A DNA stretch of 64,000 nt, from contig NZ_JAOTIF010000009.1 in NCBI RefSeq assembly GCF_025628885.1, positions 1-64,000 on the forward strand. The letters are read 5' to 3'. Numbering within the stretch: position 1 is the stretch's first letter; each line of letters opens with the position of its first letter. Shown in pieces: positions 44,695 to 54,799 of this stretch. Position numbers and translations under genes: made by a program. The DNA comes from Paraflavisolibacter caeni (GTDB lineage: Bacteria; Bacteroidota; Bacteroidia; Chitinophagales; Chitinophagaceae). The notes beneath the pieces are model-generated. The model made no database searches and was not told where the DNA came from. It saw nothing but the letters and a program-made list of their open reading frames with translations.

Positions 44695-44704
44695 ACCTCC
44701 TTTA
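44695..44704 (-). promoter_or_regulatory. Strong Shine-Dalgarno of rpsU
   Basis: The minus strand reads taaaggaggt, nine bases before ATG 44686, nearly complementary to the full 16S 3' end. Other highly expressed genes in the window (tuf, rplK, nusG, rpsA) lack such a site. This matches the autogenous control model in which ribosomes lacking bS21 preferentially translate rpsU. Confidence 0.9.
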
Positions 44705-44781
44705 ATTTTTTTAGGATGGCAAAGATAGTATTAAATATCATTTTTTGCCAAAATAAAATTTAAAACTCCGAATTTTACCGC

Positions 44782-45375
44782 ATGTTTACGGGAATAATTG
44801 AAGCCGTGGGCCAGGTTCAGGAAATAACCGGTCACGGAACAAACAAAACTTTCTGGATTTCTGCTCCGCTCACCAGCGAATTAAAAGTAGACCAAAGCAT
44901 AGCTCACAATGGCGTTTGCCTCACTATAGAGGAAATAAAAGCCCCCCTCTACCGGGTAACAGCCGTCAAAGAAACCCTCGATAAAACCAATCTAGGCTCT
45001 TGGCTAGTTGGCTCATATATAAACCTCGAACGCAGTTTGCTGCCTTCCAGCCGCCTCGATGGTCATTTTGTACAGGGCCATGTAGACACTACAGGCCTTT
45101 GCAAATCCATCAAAGACTGCAACGGGAGCTATGAAATAGAATTCGAATTTCCCGAAGAGCACGCCCCCCTAATCATCGAAAAAGGCTCCATCTGCATAAA
45201 CGGCATCAGCCTCACTGCCTTCGGCGTTCAAAGAACTACCTTCAAGGTCGCCATCATCCCATTCACCTGGGAACATACGAACCTCCAGTATCTAAAGGAA
45301 GGCGATAAAGTGAATTTGGAGTTTGATATGGTAGGGAAGTATATTATACGAAAGCAGGCGCTTAATATTATGTAA
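44782..45375 (+). CDS. ribE: Riboflavin synthase, alpha subunit
   Basis: The 197-residue enzyme forms riboflavin from two 6,7-dimethyl-8-ribityllumazine molecules. It has two lumazine-binding repeats: the first begins MFTGIIEAVGQV with NGVCLTIEE (about 43-51), and the second has the repeat HVQGHVDTTG-like FVQGHVDTTG (about 97-106) and GISLTAFGV. Length is normal. The YfhO-like gene starts 3 bp after its stop, suggesting co-transcription though no metabolic link is apparent. It is divergent from rpsU. No FMN riboswitch precedes it. Confidence 0.96.
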   Translation: MFTGIIEAVGQVQEITGHGTNKTFWISAPLTSELKVDQSIAHNGVCLTIEEIKAPLYRVTAVKETLDKTNLGSWLVGSYINLERSLLPSSRLDGHFVQGHVDTTGLCKSIKDCNGSYEIEFEFPEEHAPLIIEKGSICINGISLTAFGVQRTTFKVAIIPFTWEHTNLQYLKEGDKVNLEFDMVGKYIIRKQALNIM

Positions 45376-45378
45376 ACA

Positions 45379-47328
45379 ATGAACCAAAGATCAATTAGGA
45401 AGCTAAAGGCGCCTCTGCTGTTATTACTTGTCTGCTTAATTGCGTACCTGCCCCTCAGTTCATTCTTATTTTCTCTTAAGAATGATGCATTTATTTATAA
45501 TTTTCCTAACAAGTTCTTTTTTTCAGAAGCTCTTAGGCATGGTTACCTGCCCGTATGGAATCCTTACTTAAATTTTGGCTTCCCACTATATGCAGATCCA
45601 GGCTTTGCCTGGTGGCATCCTATTACGTGGCTTTTTGGATTAATTGGATATAACGCCTATACATTTACCATTGAAGTATTGCTGTATATCTATATAGCAG
45701 GACTGGGAATGTACAGGCTGGGGAGAAACCTTAATTTCCTTAAAAAGACTTCCTTTATAATGGGATGCATGTTTATGTGCTGTGGCTTCTTTATAGGGAA
45801 CCTTCAACACATTAACTTTCTAACTTGTGCAGCTTTTCTTCCTTGGCTAATCTCCTTTTGGCTTTTATATCAGCAGAAGCCTAATGTTAAAAATCTGCTC
45901 GGATTTGGCATATCCACATACCTTTTATGTGCAGGAGGACATCCAGCAATTCCAATTGCTACAGCATTTTATGGATGCATCCTTGTTATTTTACATCCTC
46001 TTTTTTCCCATTCTTACAATAAGCTGAAGGAATTTATTATTTTAAACTTTAAACTAATAATTATAAGTTTTCTGTTCCTATCCCCTCTTCTATTTTCATA
46101 TTTCACATTGTTTCCTTTTTATTCCAGGGCTGGAGCAGTGAATCACCTCGAAAGTACCAATGTTGGTTTCACACTTCCATCCTATATATCATTTGTACTG
46201 CCGTTAAGTACTATAAAGAACTCTACTTTCTTTTTAACGGACGTTTCCATGCGAAACGCATATTTTTCATTACTGGGTTTTATTTCTTTCCTAGTGTTTT
46301 TAATCAATGATCGGAAAAACATCCTTCAAAAAATATTTTGCATTGCAGGCCTGATAATGTTGATTTTATCCTTTGGAGGCAATGTAAAAGAAAGTATTTA
46401 TGTTCACCTGCCTTTATTAAAATCGGTAAGGACAAATGGAGAATACAGAGTATTTGCTATTTTCTCATTAATTCTTTGTGGTTCTTTTGAAATCAACCAA
46501 ATTTATTCAGGAAACGATGCTTACAAAAGTAAATTGAAGTTGCTTCTTAAAGGATTTGCAATCTTTCTTTTGTTGGGAGCCATTATAATTGCAATTTTAT
46601 TGAACCCAAATTTGAATCTTTCTATAAGCGCAACATCAGGAATTCAACTGATCAAGAATGTAATCGATAATATAACTTTTAAACACACGCTTCTAATATC
46701 TCTTTTAGTTGCAAGCTTTCTTTCCGTCGTTTACTTGTGGTCAATTTACCGGAATAATTGGAAGGATATTCTACTATTAGTTTTCTTACTTGACATTTGT
46801 TTGAATTCCTGGTTATTATTACCTATTACAGGCGTTGGCAGAACCAGCGTTTTCAAAATGCAACAAATCATCTCAAAAAGTCCAAATGGATTTCCCTCTC
46901 CCACCTCCATCAATGGCAAGACTTCCCAGGACATAAATGAAGAAGAAAAAGCATTAATAGGCAACTGGTCATGGTATGATAAGCAAATTGTACATCCCAA
47001 AATTGAATATCCATCTCTATTAAATGGAACTGAACGTTTTTATCAAAGCAGTGATACTGCACTAGTAAAAATTAAACCATTTGCCTTCCTATTGAGCAAT
47101 CTTAATGCAAATATTGGAATAGCTCATTTTACTCCTAATTCATTTTCTCTAAACCTTCATGTACCAAGAACTGACACCTTAATTATCCTGCAAAACCATT
47201 TCCCAGGATGGAAGGCATATATAAATGATAAAAGAGTACCAATATTTCCCTATTGTGAAACCTTTATGGCTATTGCCGTAAATGAAAATTCCCAAAAAGT
47301 AACGTTAAGCTTTACACCTGCCCATTAG
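45379..47328 (+). CDS. YfhO-like multi-pass membrane protein
   Basis: The 649-residue protein has about twelve membrane helices and a C-terminal soluble domain of about 130 residues with beta-sheet pattern (LILQNHFPGWKAYINDKRVP). The N-terminal loop after the first helix (NDAFIYNFPNKFFFSEALRHG and the PVWNPYLNFGFPLYADP motif) is typical of YfhO and related GT-C fold proteins, implicated in glycosylation of lipoteichoic acid or other surface polymers in Firmicutes. The substrate here is unknown. It starts 3 bp after ribE and is convergent with the GT2 gene. Confidence 0.78.
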   Translation: MNQRSIRKLKAPLLLLLVCLIAYLPLSSFLFSLKNDAFIYNFPNKFFFSEALRHGYLPVWNPYLNFGFPLYADPGFAWWHPITWLFGLIGYNAYTFTIEVLLYIYIAGLGMYRLGRNLNFLKKTSFIMGCMFMCCGFFIGNLQHINFLTCAAFLPWLISFWLLYQQKPNVKNLLGFGISTYLLCAGGHPAIPIATAFYGCILVILHPLFSHSYNKLKEFIILNFKLIIISFLFLSPLLFSYFTLFPFYSRAGAVNHLESTNVGFTLPSYISFVLPLSTIKNSTFFLTDVSMRNAYFSLLGFISFLVFLINDRKNILQKIFCIAGLIMLILSFGGNVKESIYVHLPLLKSVRTNGEYRVFAIFSLILCGSFEINQIYSGNDAYKSKLKLLLKGFAIFLLLGAIIIAILLNPNLNLSISATSGIQLIKNVIDNITFKHTLLISLLVASFLSVVYLWSIYRNNWKDILLLVFLLDICLNSWLLLPITGVGRTSVFKMQQIISKSPNGFPSPTSINGKTSQDINEEEKALIGNWSWYDKQIVHPKIEYPSLLNGTERFYQSSDTALVKIKPFAFLLSNLNANIGIAHFTPNSFSLNLHVPRTDTLIILQNHFPGWKAYINDKRVPIFPYCETFMAIAVNENSQKVTLSFTPAH

Positions 47329-47346
47329 TGAATTTTCAACCCACAA

Positions 47347-48093
47347 TTAATTATCTTCGAAGAGTCTTGATTGAATCAAATTCAATTTACTCAATCTGTA
47401 CTTTATTGAATTGATCAATACCCCCAAACCATATATTACACTTTGTTTAAAATTAATGCTTGAAGCATCCTCGAAATACTTGGTAGGACATGTAATCTCA
47501 GCAACATAATATCCCTTATATAATATTTGGCAAAGCAATTCATTATCAAAAATGAAACCATTGGAATTCTTATTATAGGTTATACTCTTTAAAACTTGAG
47601 CGGAAAAAGCTCTATACCCAGTATGATATTCAGATAATTTTTGACCAATCAGCAAGTTCTGTAAAAAAGTAAGCAGCCTATTAAAAAAATACTTATATAA
47701 AGGCATTCCACCGCGAAGAGCTCCATTGCCTAAAATTCTTGAACCGAGTACAACTTGATAAACTTCATTTGAAATCAAATATGCCATGGAATGAATTAAC
47801 TTAGGAGTGTATTGATAATCAGGATGCAACATGATTATTATATCACCATTCATTTCTAATGCTTTATTATAGCAACTCTTCTGATTGGCACCATATCCAG
47901 AGTTATTATCGTGCAATACAATTACAGAAATGCCAAGCTTATTGGCAACAGCAATAGTGTCATCATTGCTTTTATCATCAACCAATACAACTTGATCAAC
48001 AATGTCGAACGGAATTTCAGAATAAGTCCTCTCTAGGGTTTTACCGGCATTGTATGCAGGTAAAACAACAACAAGTTTTTTCCCTCTTATCAT
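47347..48093 (-). CDS. Family 2 glycosyltransferase, dolichol-phosphate-mannose-synthase-like
   Basis: The 248-residue GT-A enzyme has no membrane helix of the extended DPM type. Motifs are LVVVLPAYNAGKTLERTY (about 7-24), VLVDDKSNDDT (about 36-46, nucleotide-binding Asp pair), MLHPDYQYTP (about 92-101, the DXD-equivalent HPD) and GSRILGNGALRGGMPLYK. Such enzymes load sugars onto polyprenyl phosphate, the donors for GT-C transferases, matching the neighbour at 48123 (inference). It is 30 bp downstream of that gene on the same strand. Confidence 0.88.
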   Translation of the reverse strand: MIRGKKLVVVLPAYNAGKTLERTYSEIPFDIVDQVVLVDDKSNDDTIAVANKLGISVIVLHDNNSGYGANQKSCYNKALEMNGDIIIMLHPDYQYTPKLIHSMAYLISNEVYQVVLGSRILGNGALRGGMPLYKYFFNRLLTFLQNLLIGQKLSEYHTGYRAFSAQVLKSITYNKNSNGFIFDNELLCQILYKGYYVAEITCPTKYFEDASSINFKQSVIYGLGVLINSIKYRLSKLNLIQSRLFEDN

Positions 48094-48122
48094 TAGTATA
48101 TTTTACTCGCCGCTTGATAATC

Positions 48123-49610
48123 TTACATTTGTAGCAAATAAAGATTGTATTGTTTATCCTTGTTTAGTAGTCTTTTGAAGATAACATGCCTTTGTTGCAA
48201 ATACATTTCTAAAGCGCCCTTGTTATTTGTCAAAACAAGACATGCTTGTTCAAATTTCATACGATCTGTGAACATTTCAAAAGGAACGTCATAATAATTT
48301 AAGTAGTAGTCAATCCCTGTCTGGCCAAAATCATCCCAAACAAAAAGCTTAATATTATTCTTCAAAATTATTTTTCTCGCTAATAAAGTCACCTCTTCTG
48401 CATTAAAATTTACAAGGTAATAATGGTTTCTTAGATCATGTTGATGTAATGAGAATTCATTATTGCGCTTAGAATTATTCAAAAGAATTGCAAATGAAAA
48501 AATTAAACTAAAAATATTACCAGCAATTAGATAATTAAGATACTTTTTAAATCTATAATTCCACAATATTGACTTCTCTATTGTTGAAGTTACTATAATT
48601 ACAAAAAATGGAAACAAGGAAAGAAAAGTCCTTTGAATTATTATAGAACCATGTATGAAAAAAAGTAAAAATGGCATTGAGAAGCAGAAAAAAGGAAAGT
48701 AGATATTAGAATAGGATTTAAATTTTAAAAACTTGCAAAACTGGACTACCCATAAAATCAAAAACAAGTATAAATAGTACCGGATATCGGAGAAATGGAA
48801 ATAAATAGCAAAAGCCTGGATTAGATTTTTAAAACTAAATAAATGAAATGAAGAAAGTAATGGATTTTCCGGCTGCAACTGAAGAAGCCATTTATAATAC
48901 AATAAAACACCAAGAGTAATTAACCCCAGACCAGTCCCAATTAGGAAAATACCTTTCGAACTAATTTCCTTTTTTAAGAAAGTGTATGAAGTAAATGGGA
49001 AAAGACAAAGTGTAAAGCAGAAAATTAAATAAGATACATTTATGTAAATATTAGTTGGCAAACAAAGCAAACTTAACCCTGATAGTAGAATAAAATATGC
49101 GACCTTCTTAAATGTTGGTTTATTTTTTAAGAGATCTAAAAAGACAAAATATTGAAGTAAGGTCAAAAGTATACTTAAAGAATAGCCACGCAATTGAACA
49201 CCGAAATCAATAATGACAATTGAAGTGCACCAAATTGAAACTCCTACTTCTGCAAAATGTCTCCCATAGTGATTTCTTGCGCCAAAGTAAAAAATTACAA
49301 CGCCTAAAATAGAATAAAGGAAAGGAATTAATCTAAGGAGATAGGGTGCCTCAAGGGCGCTCTTAATATCATTTATTCCAAATATTCTTGCAAACCACTG
49401 AACAGAAACATTGAAAAGGACATGATTGTTAGTACTATGGTAATCAAATAATGTTGTTTTAAATGGAACAAAATCAAAATGTACCAATGTATAAACTTCA
49501 TCTTGCCAGAAATCATTACAAAGAAAAAAGATTAAACCACTACAGAATATAAAAAAAGTAAATATTAGTAAAAGTTGGGTTCCATTTAACTTCTTCTTTA
49601 GTTTATTCAT
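48123..49610 (-). CDS. GT-C (GT39/83-like) membrane glycosyltransferase
   Basis: The 495-residue protein from ATG 49610 has about eleven membrane helices. The first extracytoplasmic loop carries DFWQDEVYTLVHF (Asp-Glu pair, the catalytic-acid position of GT-C enzymes) and HSTNNHVLFNVSVQW. The C-terminal end is soluble with mixed strands. It is AT-rich and rich in Phe, Leu, Ile. It likely uses polyprenyl-linked sugar, possibly supplied by the adjacent GT2 enzyme. The TTG eight codons upstream is a weaker start. Confidence 0.75.
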   Translation of the reverse strand: MNKLKKKLNGTQLLLIFTFFIFCSGLIFFLCNDFWQDEVYTLVHFDFVPFKTTLFDYHSTNNHVLFNVSVQWFARIFGINDIKSALEAPYLLRLIPFLYSILGVVIFYFGARNHYGRHFAEVGVSIWCTSIVIIDFGVQLRGYSLSILLTLLQYFVFLDLLKNKPTFKKVAYFILLSGLSLLCLPTNIYINVSYLIFCFTLCLFPFTSYTFLKKEISSKGIFLIGTGLGLITLGVLLYYKWLLQLQPENPLLSSFHLFSFKNLIQAFAIYFHFSDIRYYLYLFLILWVVQFCKFLKFKSYSNIYFPFFCFSMPFLLFFIHGSIIIQRTFLSLFPFFVIIVTSTIEKSILWNYRFKKYLNYLIAGNIFSLIFSFAILLNNSKRNNEFSLHQHDLRNHYYLVNFNAEEVTLLARKIILKNNIKLFVWDDFGQTGIDYYLNYYDVPFEMFTDRMKFEQACLVLTNNKGALEMYLQQRHVIFKRLLNKDKQYNLYLLQM

Positions 49611-49735
49611 TTGATCTCGGCCCCTAATTTTCAAATACTAACCCAATAATATTCACCCTTGCTATCTTAAAATATTTGATACAGCAATAATTTATTATTA
49701 CAATTTGAAGTATTAATATAATTATTTTTTCTATT

Positions 49736-52700
49736 TTATCTCATTAGGTACATTTTACCATAACCTTTATTGAAATATTTGTCTGTTTGATCATCTTCAG
49801 CTTTATACTTATCAAGCGACTTACCATTCAAACTAGTTACAACTCGATATAGATATACCCCATTTGCAAGCTTTTGTCCATATTGATCTGTACCATCCCA
49901 TTTAAATTCAGTTATATTTCTGCCAATATGTAAATAGCCCAATTCCTGTTTAGTTATTTCTCTAACCACTTTACCGGTAATAGTAAGAATTTGAATTTTC
50001 ATATTCTGAGGCACTTCGCTACCCGTTAAGGTAAACACAAATGCTGTTGACGTCGTAAAAGGATTGGGATAATTAAACATATTGGATATCATAGGTTTAT
50101 TAATCACCTTGAACGCTATTCTATATTCTGTATTTCCTGCCTTATTACCACTTTTATCCTCTCCATAAACAATCAACTCATAGTCACCATCCTCAGTAAA
50201 ATAGGGATTGAATTCAATTGTTGCAGTATTATCTGTCCCCACAACTGCCGGCACAAAGCGTAAAGTATCACTATCTTGTGAGAATGTCCGAATGGTATTA
50301 TCCGGATATCTCACCTTCACTGTCAATAAGGAAGAGTCATTCAACAAAAGCTTACTTGATTCGTCCTTCATTTTGATGACAATGTTCGGCTTTGATGCGA
50401 CTATATCGCCATTCAAAATATGAATATTATCAAATGTAACATCTAAAATGGGACTTGCTAAATCCTGATTTACATAAAAATCTTTATAGATAAAATTATT
50501 AAAATGGAATTGCTCTGGCTGGTCATTATCTGGATTTACTTCTACATATAAAGTATTTCTGCCTGTAAATTGCTTGGAATCTGCAATTGAAGAAACATGT
50601 AGCGTGTCATTTTCGCCTAATGGCCTCTGTTTTACAACCGGAAGAACATGCCTTACATTATTTGCATCAATAATTACCAAATTCAACTTTATGCTATCAA
50701 ATGAAGTTTTACTTACATTCTTAAATGCCACTTTGAAATTGATTTCCTCACCAGCTTCTAACGAATCCTTCATACTAAAGTAAATATTGGGCGCAATGGC
50801 TCCTTCTGGTATCGGATCATAAGTAAGTCTCCAATATTTCAACTGATGCGGTAAATAATCAGTCGTATCCATTGTAGTCATGTATAGCTGCAGATAAGGA
50901 TATTTCGAGGCACTTATGGATGAAATATCTGTTACTTTATTATCAACTTCAATAGAATTGAATAAAGTGTCTTTGCTATTATCGGTTCTGATACCAATAA
51001 TTTTTGAGAAAGTAATAGTCTTTTGATTTTCAATAGCACCTTCCCACATAAACGTCCTCCATGATTTTGCTGGACCAAATACAGGCGACTCCACAACCCC
51101 ATTATTTCCTCTAGAAAAAACTGTGGATGTTATTTTAACATTATCATAGATTCCCTGTGTATATGCATATTTAGGCTTAAAGGAATTATTGTTTTTCTGA
51201 TAGATTAATATCCATGCTCTTGGGCGATCAATAGAATCTATATTGGCAAAGCCTGCTTGTAACAATTTATGATAAAGTGAATTACCACTACCAAATAAAG
51301 CAGTATCTGAGCGCCAGTTTGATGAATAAGAAGCAGTGGTATTATAATCAATACTTCTTACCACAACATAAGATCCATTGGGAATCGTATCCATAAAATT
51401 CATGATTAATTTACGGCTGGCAGAAGTCAAATAAGAAAATTCAAAATTGTAATTCCTAGTTGGTTTGCAATTCGCTGAGCCACTGCCGTACAAATATAAA
51501 TTTGCACCATTGTCATCTACATTCTTCCAAGGTTTAAGTGTTTTAGCATCAAACACGTTAAAGATTAATGACCTACCGACACATGCACTTCGCATGGCAT
51601 ACTCAGTATTTAAGTTTACTGCAAAATCAGCATCGGTACTACCACCAGTTGGAAAAATTGTATTGGTTGCATATAAATCATTAGGAATTAATCCAAACTC
51701 CCATTTTCTTGAAGCGGAATCTAAATACATTTTTTTTGATTCAGACTTTAAATGCTGATAATAATGCGACTGATTAAATCCTGATTCACTATCCTTTAGA
51801 TAAATAAAAGAAGCATTACTCCAATGATACTCGCCTGAAGCAGGCACAATTGCTACTCTCCAATAATAAACTGTATTATTTCTTAGCGTTACTCCAGGTT
51901 GATACTCTAGCATTCCGCCTCTTGATTCTATTGTTTTAGTTACCTTTAAAGGCGAATTGAATAACTCCGTTGTATCCATTTCAACTTTATAATTCTTTAA
52001 TAAACTAAATGGATCAGCTGTAGATGCCGATAGTTTCACATTTGGATCATTGACAATGGCGTAATTGTAAGGATAGATTGGACGAGCCTCGTCCTGGTAA
52101 ATAAATACTTCCTTCGTAGTAGTATTATTATTTTCAAACAGTTCATCAACTGCATTATCTGCATCAATGGTAATTGTCAGTTTATTTAACCCCTTATCTC
52201 TTTGTGGATCAATTGGCAAATTCAAAATAATGGAATCAGATAATAGTAAACCATTTAAAGTATCTCGATAAACTACCTGAGAAGTTTGATCAGGATATTC
52301 ACGTTTTATCTCAACTGCAATATCTCTGTTTACAGCGGCTCCAATATTTAAGAACTTAGCTTTTACTTTAAATGATGGTTCTGAAATAGATACAAAAGTG
52401 GGAGATACAGTAACCAATTGATCATTGACAAAATAATCTGGCTTCGGATGGGTATTTAATTTAATAGATGGGTCTCCATGATAAGCCATTTGCTCCATAT
52501 TGCACCGAAAGTAAAAATCTTCCGGGGCCATGCTATGTATCTTGTCAGCAGCAATATTTAAAACATCACCTATTGATTTCCCATAATCTGTTCTACTAAT
52601 TGTATTGTAAACGTTCTGACTCCACGTATCTAAAATCCTTACAACACCATAATGGGTACTGGCAATAAACCCGATAGTACCTTTACTTGGTGTTAAGACA

Positions 52701-54760
52701 TAGCTCTCAGATAGTGTCTGTTTTACAGAATAACGAGATGTATTAAAATCATAAATATTACCAACATTACAACCCATAGCAATAAATAAGGGATACTTTC
52801 CTTTGTTATTATAACTTTCAGGATTGTCGAGATTGAAGGATAAAGTACTTGCTCCAGAATGCCCAAAATAGGTAATCAAGCTCATTCCTTCAGTAAAAAG
52901 GTTATTCAGAACGACACTGTTAATTTGCTCAACATTATTACCAGTTTGCTTTGTTAATGTTGTCACCTTCGCACCGTATAGTGTATCACTAATAATTGAA
53001 TTTAATGACGACATACTACTTTCTAAGGTTGCTTGTAACACTGGCTCACTTACACCTATAATGTGTAACACATTTTTCATCCATAGTTTATCCTTTGCCT
53101 CTGGCGAAACCAGTGCTTGTGCTTGAGCAGCATCAAATTCTTTCGCTTTATCTAAGTAGTCTATTACTTCTTGTGCATTAATGGCTGATATACGGCCTAT
53201 TGAAACCCTACCCACAGAACTACCCGGATCTGCAGTCAGTAACACATCTGAAGCAGGCGAACCAAAAGTGGGAACAAGGTTGAGTAGGTTAATGTTTACA
53301 TTACTCTCATTATAACGTTGTGCTGTATAATCTACGCCTTTCCCAAGCAGCAAAACATGCTTTGGTGCTGTTGTAAAATGTTGCCTTGCAAATAAGATGA
53401 AATTCCTGAGGCCAACAGGATGCTTTTTGATACCAAAGGCAAACTGGTCCGTTAGTTCATCAACCAAGCAAACTTTAGCATTATATCCGCCACCCGCTGC
53501 CGAACTGCGGTACGCCCTATATTCTTCAACCGGATTTGAACCATTAGTACCATTAAATAAAAGCGGATTCGATATTAGAAGAAAATCGCCTTGATTGGCA
53601 ACATCAGCATAATTAATAAAATTTCGCTGTTGTAAGGCGGTTACACTGTTTATGTTTGTGCTTTCCTCATTTATTAAAACATAACGAGCTTCCAAAGATG
53701 GCTGAATCACAAACTTTACCAATGGCTTAGCCGATATATCGCCAACATACCTCTTTCCATTGGTAAGGTCATATAATACAGGAGCTACTGTACCGAAAGC
53801 AAAGTTGGAAATTTCCAGGTACCTTTTGTTTGAACTTGATGGTAATATAAATTCATAGTTTTTAGATGCACCAAAGTTGAACAAACGAGGATATGTCAGC
53901 TCGTATTTATGGATTACCATGTTTCCTGCTGAATTGGTTACCCTAACAGTAGCAGTTCCTGAAGATAATTTAGACAAGGGAAATGCCACAGAATCTGTCG
54001 TATACTCAAAATAGTTGAAAGCCTTATTGAGGATCGTATCCGAATTAATTAGAACAGAATATGTTCTAATATCTATCGAATTTCCTGAAACCGAAATCTT
54101 AAACTTTGGACTTGGACCAGAAGGATAAACAAATAAATTATTGTATGAGGTCGTATGATTCCCCCCTCCTCCAATATCACCAGATGTCCATCCCTCACCT
54201 TGGTCATAAGATGATGAATATAAATAAGCACCAGGATAATAGGCTAATCCACCATTAATCTTATTTCCGGTATAATTACCAATCGTATACATGAAATACG
54301 GCTCTGGTGCAAGTGTATTACCAGCGGTTTCATTAACTATTGTTGCTAACCTTGTATTTCCACCGGAAGGGTTAACAGTCAAGAAGTAATAGGCTGTATC
54401 ACTAATTAAACTGTAATAATCATTCAACTGGTATTCAGGCTTGCGGTAAAGCCCTTTGTCAGCTTTACCATTATTTTTTTCACCCCAAAATTCTATATAA
54501 TCACTGCTCCCTAATGTTCCTGAAGGTGTAGAAGTATAAATCGGTATTTCCGCCCCATCTCTCCACAATTGAAAATGTTCTGCAGGCACATTACCTAAAC
54601 CAGCACTTGCTAATACAGATTGAGGTATGCGATAAACCCCGGAATTACGTAGTTTAAACTTATAATAAGTCTTACTATAATCAATCCATTCGTTATTGTA
54701 CACTTGTCCCTTAGCTACAAAGCTGCAAGCGAGCAATAAACAAAACAGAACTTTTTTCAT
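49736..54760 (-). CDS. porU: Type IX secretion sortase, PorU-type (C25 peptidase)
   Basis: The 1674-residue protein is longer than P. gingivalis PorU (about 1158). A signal peptide (about 1-18) is followed by a beta-rich N-terminal domain with SKTYYKFKLRNSGVYRIPQS. The gingipain-like peptidase region spans about 390-750 with the catalytic His in TYFGHSG (about 634) and Cys in AMGCNVGN (about 664). Several Ig-like or CARDB-like repeats (about 780-1560) follow. The tail (about 1575-1674) has a FlgD/type-A-like domain (PNPFTTSTAFVF and GTDQYGQKLANGVYLYRV). It cleaves CTD signals from cargo at the outer membrane. It follows a PorV-like gene by 39 bp and the two probably form an operon. Because of size and architecture it may be the PorU2-type paralogue. 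Confidence 0.85.
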   Translation of the reverse strand: MKKVLFCLLLACSFVAKGQVYNNEWIDYSKTYYKFKLRNSGVYRIPQSVLASAGLGNVPAEHFQLWRDGAEIPIYTSTPSGTLGSSDYIEFWGEKNNGKADKGLYRKPEYQLNDYYSLISDTAYYFLTVNPSGGNTRLATIVNETAGNTLAPEPYFMYTIGNYTGNKINGGLAYYPGAYLYSSSYDQGEGWTSGDIGGGGNHTTSYNNLFVYPSGPSPKFKISVSGNSIDIRTYSVLINSDTILNKAFNYFEYTTDSVAFPLSKLSSGTATVRVTNSAGNMVIHKYELTYPRLFNFGASKNYEFILPSSSNKRYLEISNFAFGTVAPVLYDLTNGKRYVGDISAKPLVKFVIQPSLEARYVLINEESTNINSVTALQQRNFINYADVANQGDFLLISNPLLFNGTNGSNPVEEYRAYRSSAAGGGYNAKVCLVDELTDQFAFGIKKHPVGLRNFILFARQHFTTAPKHVLLLGKGVDYTAQRYNESNVNINLLNLVPTFGSPASDVLLTADPGSSVGRVSIGRISAINAQEVIDYLDKAKEFDAAQAQALVSPEAKDKLWMKNVLHIIGVSEPVLQATLESSMSSLNSIISDTLYGAKVTTLTKQTGNNVEQINSVVLNNLFTEGMSLITYFGHSGASTLSFNLDNPESYNNKGKYPLFIAMGCNVGNIYDFNTSRYSVKQTLSESYVLTPSKGTIGFIASTHYGVVRILDTWSQNVYNTISRTDYGKSIGDVLNIAADKIHSMAPEDFYFRCNMEQMAYHGDPSIKLNTHPKPDYFVNDQLVTVSPTFVSISEPSFKVKAKFLNIGAAVNRDIAVEIKREYPDQTSQVVYRDTLNGLLLSDSIILNLPIDPQRDKGLNKLTITIDADNAVDELFENNNTTTKEVFIYQDEARPIYPYNYAIVNDPNVKLSASTADPFSLLKNYKVEMDTTELFNSPLKVTKTIESRGGMLEYQPGVTLRNNTVYYWRVAIVPASGEYHWSNASFIYLKDSESGFNQSHYYQHLKSESKKMYLDSASRKWEFGLIPNDLYATNTIFPTGGSTDADFAVNLNTEYAMRSACVGRSLIFNVFDAKTLKPWKNVDDNGANLYLYGSGSANCKPTRNYNFEFSYLTSASRKLIMNFMDTIPNGSYVVVRSIDYNTTASYSSNWRSDTALFGSGNSLYHKLLQAGFANIDSIDRPRAWILIYQKNNNSFKPKYAYTQGIYDNVKITSTVFSRGNNGVVESPVFGPAKSWRTFMWEGAIENQKTITFSKIIGIRTDNSKDTLFNSIEVDNKVTDISSISASKYPYLQLYMTTMDTTDYLPHQLKYWRLTYDPIPEGAIAPNIYFSMKDSLEAGEEINFKVAFKNVSKTSFDSIKLNLVIIDANNVRHVLPVVKQRPLGENDTLHVSSIADSKQFTGRNTLYVEVNPDNDQPEQFHFNNFIYKDFYVNQDLASPILDVTFDNIHILNGDIVASKPNIVIKMKDESSKLLLNDSSLLTVKVRYPDNTIRTFSQDSDTLRFVPAVVGTDNTATIEFNPYFTEDGDYELIVYGEDKSGNKAGNTEYRIAFKVINKPMISNMFNYPNPFTTSTAFVFTLTGSEVPQNMKIQILTITGKVVREITKQELGYLHIGRNITEFKWDGTDQYGQKLANGVYLYRVVTSLNGKSLDKYKAEDDQTDKYFNKGYGKMYLMR

Positions 54761-54799
54761 GCATAAACATTTTTGGGATACAGATATTTTAAACTTCTA

